From: Roseivivax jejudonensis
Lineage (GTDB): Bacteria; Pseudomonadota; Alphaproteobacteria; Rhodobacterales; Rhodobacteraceae
Assembly: GCF_900172265.1 (NCBI RefSeq)
Contig: NZ_FWFK01000006.1
Location: 124,001-188,000 of the forward strand
Direction: 5' to 3'
DNA length: 64,000 nucleotides
Positions 24,162 to 32,554 of the stretch are shown here, piece after piece; positions within the stretch are counted from its first letter, which is position 1, and each line of letters starts with the position of its first letter. The position numbers and the translations under genes are program-made. Under the pieces are notes generated by a model. It saw only the letters and a program-made list of their open reading frames with translations, did not search any database and had not been told where the DNA came from.

Positions 24162-25867
24162 GCGCGGCCCTCCGTCCAGCCGTAGAGCCTCTCGGCCTCG
24201 TCCGCGGTCAGAAGCCCGCGCGCCACGTCGCGGGCGATGGCGGCCGGGTCACGGTCGGCGGCGGGGCCGTAGCCGCCTCCGCCCGGCGTTTCGAGCCGCA
24301 CCGCCTGCCCCTGCCGGAGCTGGATGCCGCGCATCTTGGATACCATCGGCGGGCGGGCCCAGCCGTCATCGGTCTCGAAGGAAAACCGGTTGGTCGCGGC
24401 GTCGCCGCCCCCGGCGATGCCCTTGGGCGGATGCTTGCCGCGCTCGCCGAAGAGGAACACCTCGGCGCCCATCTCCTCGAGCACCTCGATCTCGTAGATC
24501 GCGCCGAGCCCGCCGCGATGCGCGCCCGCGCCGCCCGAGCCCGGGCGCAGCGCCCAGTGGCGGAACATGACCGGGTACGCGGCCTCGAGGATCTCCATCG
24601 GCGGGATCGTCGCGGTCGAGATCGGCGCCGAGCCGTGGTTGAGCCCGTCGGACTCGGCCGAGCCGCCGTGCCCGCCACCGTAGAACGAGAACATCACCCA
24701 CGGCGTGCCGTCGCGTCGCCGCCCGGCGATGGAGAGCGCGTTGATCGTGCCGTAGGCGTTGGCGACCACGCGGTCGGGCGCGGCCTGCGCGGCGGCGGCG
24801 AAGATCACGTCGATCATCCGCAGGATCGTCTCTGTGTAGCCGCCGACCGGCGCCGGAAACTCGGCCGACAAAAGCGAGCCCTCAGGGATCTTCACGTCGA
24901 TCGGGCGCATCACCCCGGCATTGGCGGGCAGCATCGGAAAGACGTGCTTGATCGCGACGTAGGCGGTGGCCACCGCCGTCGGCAGCGCGATGTTCACCGG
25001 GCCCTGGCAGCGCGGGGCGGTGCCCGCGAAGTCGAGCGTCATGCGGTCGCCGGCGATCTCGAGCGCGACGCGGATCGGCAGCGCCTCGTCGGTGATGCCG
25101 TCGTTGTCGAGGAAATCCTCGGCCTCCCACCGCCCGTCGGGCAGGGCCTTGAGTTCCTCGCGCATCAGCGTCTCGGCCCGGGCCGACAGCGCGTCGAGCG
25201 CCGCCGCCACCGTGCCCGCGCCGTATTCGTCGAGCAGCGCGTCCATCCGGCGGATCCCGAGGTCGAGCGCGCCGAGCTGGCCGTTGAGATCGCCCTCGGC
25301 CGATTGCGGCAGGCGGGTGTTGCGCAGAAGGATGTCGAGGATCCCGCGGTCGATCTCTCCGGCGCGGGCGAGCTTGACCGGCGGCAGCACGAAGGCCTCC
25401 TGGAAGGCGTCCTTGGCGGCGGGGTTGTAGTTGCCCGGCGCGCCGCCGCCGAGGTCGTGCCAGTGCCCGACCGAGGCGAGCCAGCAGAACAGCTCGCCGT
25501 CGCGGAAACAGGGGCGCACAAGCCGCATGTCGTTGAGATGCGTGCCACCCAGATGCGCGTCGTTGAAGATCCAGATATCGCCGTCCTGCGGCGTTTCGCC
25601 GGTCTCGGCCAGCTTGTCGATCACCGCGCGCACGGCGAAGGACATGACGCCGACGAAGATCGGCAGGCCGGACTTGCCCTGCACCAGCGTATCGCCCGTC
25701 TCCGCGTGGTAGAGCCCGTGCGAGGCGTCGTGCGCCTCGGCGATGATCGGGTTGAAGGCCGAGCGGAACAGCGTCGCGTCCATCTCGTCGGCGATCTGCT
25801 CCATCCGGCCGGCGAGGACGGCGAGCGTGATCGGGTCGATCTCGGCCGGTGGGGGCGTATCGTTCAT
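24158..25867 (-). CDS. hyuB: Hydantoinase/oxoprolinase family protein, HyuB-type subunit
   Basis: A 569-residue partner of HyuA. The start at 25867 gives MNDTPPPAEIDPITLAVLAG, the standard HyuB entry; the longer frame upstream is read-through in the preceding gene. Family motifs include FNPIIAEAHDASHGLY and the C-terminal ETPGGGGYGP. It overlaps the tautomerase-fusion gene by four bases. Together the two subunits form the ATP-dependent hydrolase of the operon. Confidence 0.9.
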   Translation of the reverse strand: MNDTPPPAEIDPITLAVLAGRMEQIADEMDATLFRSAFNPIIAEAHDASHGLYHAETGDTLVQGKSGLPIFVGVMSFAVRAVIDKLAETGETPQDGDIWIFNDAHLGGTHLNDMRLVRPCFRDGELFCWLASVGHWHDLGGGAPGNYNPAAKDAFQEAFVLPPVKLARAGEIDRGILDILLRNTRLPQSAEGDLNGQLGALDLGIRRMDALLDEYGAGTVAAALDALSARAETLMREELKALPDGRWEAEDFLDNDGITDEALPIRVALEIAGDRMTLDFAGTAPRCQGPVNIALPTAVATAYVAIKHVFPMLPANAGVMRPIDVKIPEGSLLSAEFPAPVGGYTETILRMIDVIFAAAAQAAPDRVVANAYGTINALSIAGRRRDGTPWVMFSFYGGGHGGSAESDGLNHGSAPISTATIPPMEILEAAYPVMFRHWALRPGSGGAGAHRGGLGAIYEIEVLEEMGAEVFLFGERGKHPPKGIAGGGDAATNRFSFETDDGWARPPMVSKMRGIQLRQGQAVRLETPGGGGYGPAADRDPAAIARDVARGLLTADEAERLYGWTEGRA

Positions 25868-26421
25868 GGGCGCATCTCCGCGATGTCGTTCCAGACGTCC
25901 TGCCGGGTGATCCGGCCGCCGGTCAGCTCGAACCGGTCGATGAAGCGGATGCCGGAGAAGGGCGCGCCGTCGGGCCATTCGCCCGACAGCGTGCCGCGGG
26001 CATAGACCACCGCCGGACCGGGGGTCGGGCAGGTCTCGATCGCCTCGTAGGTCTTGGCGATCCGGGCGTAGCGCGGGCGCGACCACGCGATCAGCTCTTC
26101 CAGCGTCGTCATCGGGCCGGTGCCCGGAAAGGTCATGGTGAAGCCCTCGCCCAGATGGGCGCGTGCGGCGTCCAGATCGCGCGCCTCCATCGCATCGAGA
26201 TAGGCGCGGACGGTTTCGGCCGGGTCGGGCAGGGCGGGCGCGCCGGTCCGCTGCGTCCGGCCGCGCATGTACTGCGCCGGGCGGCGTTCGTGAATCATCA
26301 CCGTCACCGCCTCGGGGTCTGCCGGCACGACGAGGCGAACAGCGTCGGTGAGCGCGGCGCCCATACGGGTCAGCGCGGCGTCGTCGTAGCCTTCGAGGAG
26401 GTGCAGTTCGATCACCGGCAT
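25864..26421 (-). CDS. Tautomerase-SnoaL/NTF2-like fusion protein
   Basis: A 185-residue protein. Residues 1-58 look like a 4-oxalocrotonate tautomerase monomer: Pro2 immediately after Met, an amphipathic helix, and the VTVMIHERRPAQYMRG strand. A short linker (APALPDPAE) leads into an NTF2/SnoaL-like alpha-beta cone with RAYLDAMEARDLDAARAHLG and the terminal strand VWNDIAEM. I infer two catalytic or binding domains in one chain. It is the first gene of the minus-strand operon, preceded by a GGGAGG site and divergent from the GntR gene. Confidence 0.75.
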   Translation of the reverse strand: MPVIELHLLEGYDDAALTRMGAALTDAVRLVVPADPEAVTVMIHERRPAQYMRGRTQRTGAPALPDPAETVRAYLDAMEARDLDAARAHLGEGFTMTFPGTGPMTTLEELIAWSRPRYARIAKTYEAIETCPTPGPAVVYARGTLSGEWPDGAPFSGIRFIDRFELTGGRITRQDVWNDIAEMRP

Positions 26422-26452
26422 GGGCCGCCTCCCTCGGTCGTGCAGCGTAAAT

Positions 26453-26472
26453 CTGTATTTTTCTTAATACAG
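26453..26472. promoter_or_regulatory. Candidate GntR operator (perfect inverted repeat)
   Basis: CTGTATT-N6-AATACAG is a perfect 7-bp inverted repeat lying about 30 bp upstream of the tautomerase-fusion gene and 100 bp upstream of the GntR gene. Its AT-rich sequence stands out from the GC-rich surroundings. GntR-type dimers commonly bind such dyads next to their own gene. Confidence 0.55.
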
Positions 26473-26509
26473 GATCGGTCGTGAGAAAAGAACAAACCTG
26501 TGACCGATC
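26473..26509. promoter_or_regulatory. Second dyad in the divergent promoter region
   Basis: GATCGGTC (26473-26480) and GACCGATC (26502-26509) are perfect 8-bp complements separated by 21 bp, directly abutting the first dyad. The spacing could place two regulator sites on one helix face or form a loop. No clear -35/-10 pair could be assigned. Confidence 0.35.
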
Positions 26510-26570
26510 AATGAGACAAATTTCTTGCGTTCGGCGGACGAGCCGTTACCGTTCGGGTCAAGGAGGCGTC

Positions 26571-27395
26571 ATGCGCGACCATGTGCGACCCAGTCAGACG
26601 GCCCGTCAGCCGGAGGGAGGCAAGGCCCGCCGCGTCTACCTCGTGCTGCGCGACGACATCGTGTCGGGGCTGCGCGCGAACGGCTCGCTCCTGCCCGGAG
26701 AGCAGCGGCTGGCGGAGACCTTCGCGGTCAGCCGCGTGACCGTGCGCCGTGCGCTCGACGCGCTCGAGGGTGACGGGCTGATCGAGCGGCGCGCCGGCAG
26801 CGGCACGCGGGTCTGCGCCGCCCCCGACGGCGCCGCGATGGCCGCCGACATGACGACGCTGATCCCGCAGCTGGTGGCGATGGGCCGGCATTCGGCGCGG
26901 CTCCTGTCGTTTTCCTACGGCGCGGCGCCCGACGCGGTGGCGCGCGCGATGGGCCTCGACCCGGGCGCGCGGGTGCAGACGGCGGTGCGCGTGCGGCTGG
27001 CCGAGGGCGAGCCGTTCTCGCACCTGACCACGCACGTGCCCGAGGACATCGCCAGCAACTATTCCGAGGCCGACCTCGCCGGCACGCCGCTCTACCAGCT
27101 TCTCGAACGCTCGGGCGTGCGGGTCGACGCCGCCGAACAGAGCATCAGCGCGGCGCTCGCCGCGCCCGACGTGGCCGAGGCGCTGGACGTGGCGACCGGC
27201 GCGGCGCTGTTGTCAATCCGGCGGGTGGTGCGCGACGCCGCCGGGCGCGGGGTCGAACATCTCTCGGCGCTCTACCGGCCGGACCGGTTCCGGCTCGAGA
27301 TGGCGCTGACCCGCGTGGGCGAGGGCGGCGCGCGCCACTGGGAGCCGGTCGTCGGCGACGGCGCGGGCGATGGCGGCGGGGAGGGCGAGGCATGA
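26571..27395 (+). CDS. GntR family regulator with UTRA-type effector domain
   Basis: A 274-residue regulator. The start at 26571 has AAGGAGG 8 bp upstream. The N-terminal winged helix is visible (VYLVLRDDIVSGL, LPGEQRLAETFAVSRVTVRRALDALEGDGLIERRAGSGT). The C-terminal part has the UTRA fold pattern ending in EHLSALYRPDRFRLEM. It overlaps leuC by four bases, so it is produced with the LeuCD-like enzyme. It probably represses both divergent operons and responds to a pathway carboxylate. Confidence 0.9.
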   Translation: MRDHVRPSQTARQPEGGKARRVYLVLRDDIVSGLRANGSLLPGEQRLAETFAVSRVTVRRALDALEGDGLIERRAGSGTRVCAAPDGAAMAADMTTLIPQLVAMGRHSARLLSFSYGAAPDAVARAMGLDPGARVQTAVRVRLAEGEPFSHLTTHVPEDIASNYSEADLAGTPLYQLLERSGVRVDAAEQSISAALAAPDVAEALDVATGAALLSIRRVVRDAAGRGVEHLSALYRPDRFRLEMALTRVGEGGARHWEPVVGDGAGDGGGEGEA

Positions 27396-28789
27396 GCCGC
27401 ACGCTTCTCGACAAGCTGTGGGACGCGCACGAGATCCGGGTGGACGACGACGGCACCTCCCTGCTGTGGGTCGACCGCCACCTCGTGCACGAGGGCTCGC
27501 ACCACGCCTTTGCCAAGCTCGCAGAGCGCGGGATGCCGGTGGCGCGGCCCGAGCTGACCTTCGCGGTGGCCGACCATTATGCCCCGACGCGCGGGCGCGA
27601 GGCGGTCGCCGATCCGGCCATCGCCAAGATGCTCGAGCGGCTGGAGCGGAACACCGCCGCGCACGGCATCGCGCTCTTCGGTCTGCGCGACCCGCGGCAG
27701 GGCATCGTGCACGTTCTCGGGCCGGAACAGGGCCTGACCCTGCCCGGTCTGCTCGTCACCTGCGGCGACAGCCACACCTCGACCCACGGCGCGTTCGGCG
27801 CGCTGGCCTTCGGCATCGGCGCGACGCAGGTGGCGCATGTCCTCGCGACGCAGACGATCTGGCAGCGGCGGCCGAAAGCCATGCGGATCCGCGTGGAGGG
27901 CGCGCTCGGCCCCGGGGTCACCGCCAAGGACATCGCGCTGCACTGGATCGCGCGGCTCGGCACCTCGGGCGCGACGGGGCACGCGGTCGAATACGCCGGG
28001 TCGGCGGTGCGGGCGCTGTCGATGGAAGGGCGGATGACGCTGTGCAACCTGTCGATCGAGGGCGGCGCCCGGTTCGGACTGATCGCGCCCGACGACACGA
28101 CGCTGGCCTACGTGGCCGACCGGCCCTTCGCGCCCCGCGGTGCGGAGTTCGAGGCCGCGCGTGCCGACTGGGCCGGGCTAGCGAGCGACGCGGATGCGCG
28201 GTTCGACCGCGAGGTGGAGATCGACGCGGCCGAGATCGCGCCGACGGTCACCTGGGGCACGACGCCCGAGCAGGCGCTGCCGATCACCGGGCGCATCCCC
28301 GACCCCGGGGCGCTCGACGGCGGACGGGCCGAGGCGGCGCGCGCCGCGCTCGACTACATGGGCCTGACGCCGGGCGCGCCGCTCGAGGAGATCGCGGTCG
28401 ACCGGGTGTTCCTCGGCTCGTGCACCAACGCGCGGATCGAGGATCTGCGCGCCGCCGCCGCGATCCTGAAGGGCCGCCACGCGCGGGTGCCGGGCATCGT
28501 GTCGCCGGGCTCCATGCTGGTGCGCGCGCAGGCCGAGGCGGAAGGGCTCGACCGGGTGTTCACCGATGCCGGGCTCGAATGGGTCGGGGCCGGCTGTTCG
28601 ATGTGCGTGGGCATGAACGGCGACACCGTCGCCCCGGGCGAGCGCTGCGCGTCCTCGACGAACCGCAACTTCCGCGGCCGGCAGGGCAAGGGCGCGCGCA
28701 CGCACCTGATGTCGCCGGTGATGGTTGCCGCGGCGGCGGTGACCGGCCGGCTCACCGACGCGCGGACGCTGATGGAGGAGCGGGCCTGA
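27392..28789 (+). CDS. leuC: LeuC-type dehydratase large subunit (divergent, aconitase family)
   Basis: A 465-residue aconitase-superfamily large subunit. The [4Fe-4S] ligands C344 (GSCTN), C402 and C405 (GCSMC) are present, as is CGDSHTSTHGAFGALAFGIG. The entry TLLDKLWDAHEI...DGTSLLWVDRHLVHE is LeuC-like, but several substrate-region positions differ from canonical LeuC: DHNVPT is DHYAPT and GCSMCLAMNPD is GCSMCVGMNGD. It is coupled to a GntR regulator and a TRAP transporter rather than to leuA/leuB. Hydration of a maleate, citraconate or dimethylmaleate-like acid is as likely as isopropylmalate isomerisation. Confidence 0.8.
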   Translation: MSRTLLDKLWDAHEIRVDDDGTSLLWVDRHLVHEGSHHAFAKLAERGMPVARPELTFAVADHYAPTRGREAVADPAIAKMLERLERNTAAHGIALFGLRDPRQGIVHVLGPEQGLTLPGLLVTCGDSHTSTHGAFGALAFGIGATQVAHVLATQTIWQRRPKAMRIRVEGALGPGVTAKDIALHWIARLGTSGATGHAVEYAGSAVRALSMEGRMTLCNLSIEGGARFGLIAPDDTTLAYVADRPFAPRGAEFEAARADWAGLASDADARFDREVEIDAAEIAPTVTWGTTPEQALPITGRIPDPGALDGGRAEAARAALDYMGLTPGAPLEEIAVDRVFLGSCTNARIEDLRAAAAILKGRHARVPGIVSPGSMLVRAQAEAEGLDRVFTDAGLEWVGAGCSMCVGMNGDTVAPGERCASSTNRNFRGRQGKGARTHLMSPVMVAAAAVTGRLTDARTLMEERA

Positions 28790-29394
28790 TGGCGGGGTGG
28801 CAGCGGCACGAGGGCGAGGCGGTCGCGCTGCCGCGCGCCGACATCGACACCGACCAGCTGATCCCGGCGCGGTTCATGTCCGCGAGCCGCGCGGAAGGCT
28901 ACGGCGGGTTCCTCTTTGCCGACCTGCGCGAGGACGCCGCGGACTTCCCGCTCGACCGTCACCCGGAGGCGAGCGTGCTGGTCGCGGGCCCCAATTTCGG
29001 CTGCGGCTCCTCGCGCGAGGCGGCGGTCTACGCGCTGGTGGACGCGGGGTTCCGCGTGGTTGTGGCCGAAAGCTTCGCCGACATCTTCGCCGGCAACGCC
29101 GTGAACAACGGGCTGCTTCCGGCGCGGGTGGCGGAGGCCGGCGCGATCCTCGACGCGCTCGGCTCCGGCACGGCGCCGGCGCGGATCGACCTCGAGACCG
29201 CGACGCTCGAGATCGCGGGCGCGCGCCACGCGATCGAGTTGCCGGACATCTGGCGCCGCAAGCTGGTGAACGGCTGGGACGACATCGACCTGACCCGCGC
29301 GCACGAGGACGAGATCGCCGCCTTTGCCCGCGCCCGGCGCGACGCCGCGCCGTGGACATGGCCCGCGAGAGACGGGTCCCGCGACCGGGCCTGA
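28789..29394 (+). CDS. leuD: LeuD-type dehydratase small subunit (divergent)
   Basis: A 201-residue swivel-domain subunit; its ATG shares one base with the leuC stop. DIDTDQLIPARF and NFGCGSSREAAVYAL are recognisable. Canonical LeuD has SREHAPWAL and IAPSFADIFYGN; here these are SREAAVYAL and VAESFADIFAGN. The changes cluster near the substrate pocket and agree with the changes in the large subunit, which argues for another substrate. I keep the symbol for family only. Confidence 0.8.
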   Translation: MAGWQRHEGEAVALPRADIDTDQLIPARFMSASRAEGYGGFLFADLREDAADFPLDRHPEASVLVAGPNFGCGSSREAAVYALVDAGFRVVVAESFADIFAGNAVNNGLLPARVAEAGAILDALGSGTAPARIDLETATLEIAGARHAIELPDIWRRKLVNGWDDIDLTRAHEDEIAAFARARRDAAPWTWPARDGSRDRA

Positions 29395-29442
29395 GCGGCC
29401 CCGGACTCGAACGAGACCGTCGGCACACGGCGGCACGACCCG

Positions 29443-29561
29443 GCCGGCACGTCCGGCGCACTGACGGCCGGACAGACCGGCGAAACGAACAGCCGGGGCA
29501 TCCGGCGACAAGACCGACAGGCCGGGGCATCCGGCGACAGGACCACGCCGGCGCAACCGGC
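29443..29561. repeat. Five tandem GCCGG-N5-CCGGC dyads
   Basis: Five perfect inverted repeats with 5-bp arms and 5-base centres begin at 29443, 29467, 29492, 29521 and 29547, spaced 24-29 bp. The third and fourth share the same centre (GGCAT). They fill most of the 188-bp gap between leuD and dctP. They could be protein-binding sites, RNA stems that uncouple the TRAP genes from leuCD, or a short-repeat element. Confidence 0.65.
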
Positions 29562-29582
29562 GACAGGACAAGGAGAAACGGT

Positions 29583-30599
29583 ATGAAGATGACGTTCATC
29601 GGTGGCACGGCGGCGGGCATGCTGACGCTGGCCGGGACCGCGTCGGCGCAGGACACGCTCACCGCGGTCCACGCCTTTCCCGAAAGCCTGATCTACACGC
29701 AGAGCTTTCTCGAGTTCGTCGACAAGGTGAACGAGCGCGGCGAGGGCGTGATCGAGATCAACGTGCGCGGCGGCCCAGAGGCGATCGGCATGTTCCAGCA
29801 GCCCGACGCGGTGCGCAACGGCGTCGTGGACATGGTCTACACGCCGGGTTCGTTCTACGCCGGCAGCCTGCCCGAGAAGGATGCGCTGGTCGCGTCGAAC
29901 CTCACCGCGATCGAAACGCGCGAGAACGGCGGGATCGAGCTGATCGACCAGATCCACCAGGAGAAGATGGGGGTGAAGTATCTCGGCTGGTTCGACAGCG
30001 GCGTGTGCTACAACCTCTGGACCCGCAACGAGCCCGAGCTGGACGAGGGCGGCAACCTCGACGTCTCGGGCCTGAAGCTGCGGGGCAACGCCGTCTACAA
30101 CGCGTTCTTCACCGAATACCTCGGCGCGCAGGTGATCGACCTGCCGACCACCGATGTCTACTCGGCGCTCGAGCGCGGCGTGGTGGACGCGACCGGCTGG
30201 ACCCAGATCGGCCTGATCGACCTGAAGTGGAACGAGTTCCTCAACTACCGGATCGAGCCGTGCTTCTTCTCGACCGACCTCGGCGTGATCGTGAACCTCG
30301 ATACCTGGGAGGGGCTGAGCGAAGAGGCGCAGACGATCCTGCAAGAGGTCGCGATAGAACACGAGCAGAGCTCGGTCGAGGCGCTGCGCACCAAGCGCGA
30401 CGAGGATTTCGCCGCGCTCGAGGAGCAGGGCATGGAGGTCGTCACGCTCGAGGGTGAGGCCGCCGCCGACTACCTCGCCGCGGCGCGCGAGAAGACATGG
30501 GAGCGCATGCAGGGCCTCATGGAGGAACAGCCCGGCGGGACGGAGAACTACGATCGCCTGATCGAGCTGTTCTACGACCCTGCGGCGGATCCGCAGTAA
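29583..30599 (+). CDS. dctP: TRAP transporter substrate-binding protein DctP
   Basis: A 338-residue periplasmic protein. A signal peptide ends near ASAQDT. The body has the DctP layout, including QPDAVRNGVVDMVYTPGSFYAG, GLKLRGN with the conserved ligand Arg, and ERGVVDATGW. RBS AAGGAG precedes the ATG, which is in frame with a long unrelated upstream frame that I reject. It delivers a carboxylate-like ligand to DctQM. YNLW and the aromatic-rich middle are typical of the alpha-keto/aromatic acid-binding subgroup, but the ligand is not determinable. Confidence 0.9.
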   Translation: MKMTFIGGTAAGMLTLAGTASAQDTLTAVHAFPESLIYTQSFLEFVDKVNERGEGVIEINVRGGPEAIGMFQQPDAVRNGVVDMVYTPGSFYAGSLPEKDALVASNLTAIETRENGGIELIDQIHQEKMGVKYLGWFDSGVCYNLWTRNEPELDEGGNLDVSGLKLRGNAVYNAFFTEYLGAQVIDLPTTDVYSALERGVVDATGWTQIGLIDLKWNEFLNYRIEPCFFSTDLGVIVNLDTWEGLSEEAQTILQEVAIEHEQSSVEALRTKRDEDFAALEEQGMEVVTLEGEAAADYLAAAREKTWERMQGLMEEQPGGTENYDRLIELFYDPAADPQ

Positions 30600-30633
30600 C
30601 GGCCCCCGGCGGCGGCCCGTCCCCCGGGGGCCG
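30600..30633 (+). terminator. Intercistronic hairpin between dctP and dctQ
   Basis: A perfect 10-bp stem, CGGCCCCCGG/CCGGGGGCCG, with a 14-base loop starts right after the dctP stop. No T run follows. Such stems after binding-protein genes often stabilise the upstream message and lower expression of the membrane genes. Confidence 0.6.
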
Positions 30634-30662
30634 TCGCCCACCCCCAATCGAGAGGCTTCGCG

Positions 30663-31169
30663 ATGCACACGCTCCGGCGCGCCTATGACGGGTTCGTCAC
30701 GCTCATGGCCATCGTGGCGGGCGCGATGCTCGTCTGGCTCATGGTGTCGATCGTGATCTCGGTGACGATGCGCAACGCCGGGGTGCAGCCCTGGGCGTGG
30801 CTGTTCACCTCGTCGGAATACGCGCTTCTCTACATGACGATGCTGGGCGCGCCGTGGCTTGTGCGGGAAAAGGGCCACGTGCATATCGAGCTGGTGACCG
30901 CCGCACTGCCGCCCGCGACGCAGGCGGTGGTCAGCCGCGCCGTCGCGGCGGCCTGCGTGCTGGTGTCGGTCATCCTCGCATGGAAGGGGGCGGAGCTCGT
31001 GGCGACCAACATCGCGCGGAGCGATTACGACGTGCGGGCCTACTTCACCCCGAAATGGATCCTGACCATCGCCTTTCCGATCAGCTTCACGCTGATGGCG
31101 GTGGAGTTCGCGCGGTTCGTCTTCGGGCCGGAGCTGATGCATTCGGGCGAGGCGGGGCTGCACGAATGA
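30663..31169 (+). CDS. dctQ: TRAP transporter small permease DctQ
   Basis: A 168-residue membrane protein with four hydrophobic segments. The second half of the family motif is clear in WAWLFTSSEYALLYMTMLGAP and REKGHVHIELV. It overlaps dctM by four bases. It forms the inner-membrane complex with DctM. Confidence 0.9.
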   Translation: MHTLRRAYDGFVTLMAIVAGAMLVWLMVSIVISVTMRNAGVQPWAWLFTSSEYALLYMTMLGAPWLVREKGHVHIELVTAALPPATQAVVSRAVAAACVLVSVILAWKGAELVATNIARSDYDVRAYFTPKWILTIAFPISFTLMAVEFARFVFGPELMHSGEAGLHE

Positions 31170-32476
31170 TGGAATGGTACGGCGCGCTCGGCCTTCTTCT
31201 GGGCTCGATCATGGTGCTGATGGCGACCGGTATGCCGGTCGCGCTGGCCTTTCTCGCCGCCAACATCCTCGGGGCGTGGGTGTTCATGGGCGGCGGTGCG
31301 GGCCTCACACAGCTTCTCAACAACGGCTTCGGCGCGCTGACGAGCTTCGCGCTCGTGCCGATCCCGCTGTTTTTGCTGATGGGCGAGCTGTTCTTCTTCA
31401 CCGGGCTGGGCACGCGGATGTTCACCGCGATCGACCGGCTGCTCGGGCGGGTGCCGGGGCGGCTGAGCTACGTCACGGTGATCGGCGGCACGGGCTTCTC
31501 CACGCTCTCGGGCTCGTCGATGGGGTCCACCGCTCTGCTCGGGTCGCTGATGGTGCCCGAGATGAACGCTCGCGGTTACAAGAAGCACATGTCGATCGGC
31601 CCGATCCTCGGGACCGGCGGGCTCGCCATCATCATTCCGCCCTCGGCGCTCGCGGTGCTGCTGGCGACGCTGGCGCGGATCGACGTGGGCGCGCTCCTGA
31701 TCGCGGGGGTGGTGCCGGGGCTGATCCTCGCCGGGCTCTACCTGCTGACCATCTGGGTGCAGGTGCGGATCGATCCCGAGGCCGCTCCGGCCTACGAGGT
31801 GCCGGCGATGTCGCTGGGCGAAAAGCTCGGGCTGGTGCTGCGCGACGTGGTGCCGATGCTGTCGATCATGGTGCTGACGGTGGCCGGCATGATCGGCGGG
31901 ATCTTCACCCCGTCCGAGGCGGCGGCGTTCGGCGCGCTCGGCGTGCTGATCCTCGCGGGGATCTACGGCGGCATCAGCGTCGAGTCGCTTCGCAACTCGA
32001 TCGTCGGCGCGCTCAAGGTCACGCTGATGGCCTACCTGATCGTCTTCGGGTCGGCGACCTTCAGCCAGCTCATGGCGTTTTCGGGTGCCTCCAGCGGGCT
32101 GGTGGACTGGGCGACGGGCTTCGCGCTGTCGCCGGTGACGATGCTTCTCGTGATGTTCGGGGTGCTGCTGGTCCTCGGCATGTTCATGGAGCAGATTTCG
32201 ATCATGCTGCTGACGGTGCCGATCTTCTTTCCGCTGGCGACCGACCTGGGCTTCGATCCGGTGTGGTTCGGGCTGGTCATGCTGCTCGCGCTCGAGATCA
32301 GCTTTACCACGCCGCCCTTCGGGCTGCTGCTGTTCGTGATGAAGGGCGTGGCGCCGCCCGACACGACGATGCGCGACATCTACACCGCCGCTTTTCCGTT
32401 CATCGGCTGCTCGCTCCTGCTGGTCGTGCTGCTCATCCTGGTGCCAGAGCTCGCCCTGTGGTTGCCCGGGCGATAG
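31166..32476 (+). CDS. dctM: TRAP transporter large permease DctM
   Basis: A 436-residue membrane protein with about 12 hydrophobic segments and the DctM hallmarks PLFLLMGELFF, GGTGFSTLSGSSMGSTALLG and GGIFTPSEAAAFG. The start is ATGATG at 31166/31169; 31166 is chosen because it overlaps the dctQ stop. It catalyses Na-coupled uptake of the DctP ligand. Confidence 0.95.
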   Translation: MMEWYGALGLLLGSIMVLMATGMPVALAFLAANILGAWVFMGGGAGLTQLLNNGFGALTSFALVPIPLFLLMGELFFFTGLGTRMFTAIDRLLGRVPGRLSYVTVIGGTGFSTLSGSSMGSTALLGSLMVPEMNARGYKKHMSIGPILGTGGLAIIIPPSALAVLLATLARIDVGALLIAGVVPGLILAGLYLLTIWVQVRIDPEAAPAYEVPAMSLGEKLGLVLRDVVPMLSIMVLTVAGMIGGIFTPSEAAAFGALGVLILAGIYGGISVESLRNSIVGALKVTLMAYLIVFGSATFSQLMAFSGASSGLVDWATGFALSPVTMLLVMFGVLLVLGMFMEQISIMLLTVPIFFPLATDLGFDPVWFGLVMLLALEISFTTPPFGLLLFVMKGVAPPDTTMRDIYTAAFPFIGCSLLLVVLLILVPELALWLPGR

Positions 32477-32554
32477 CCGGTGCTCGCGCCGTAGCGTCCG
32501 ACTCGACTTCGCCCGCCGCCGCTCGCAATATGGCCGGCGGGGGGACGAATTATC

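Noticed and set aside
29443-29561. A CRISPR array
   Set aside because: The repeats are only 15 bp dyads with 9-14 bp between them, too short for spacers, and there are no cas genes.
28354-29571. A 405-codon minus-strand frame opposite leuC/leuD
   Set aside because: Arg-rich mirror of the real leuCD genes without any motif.
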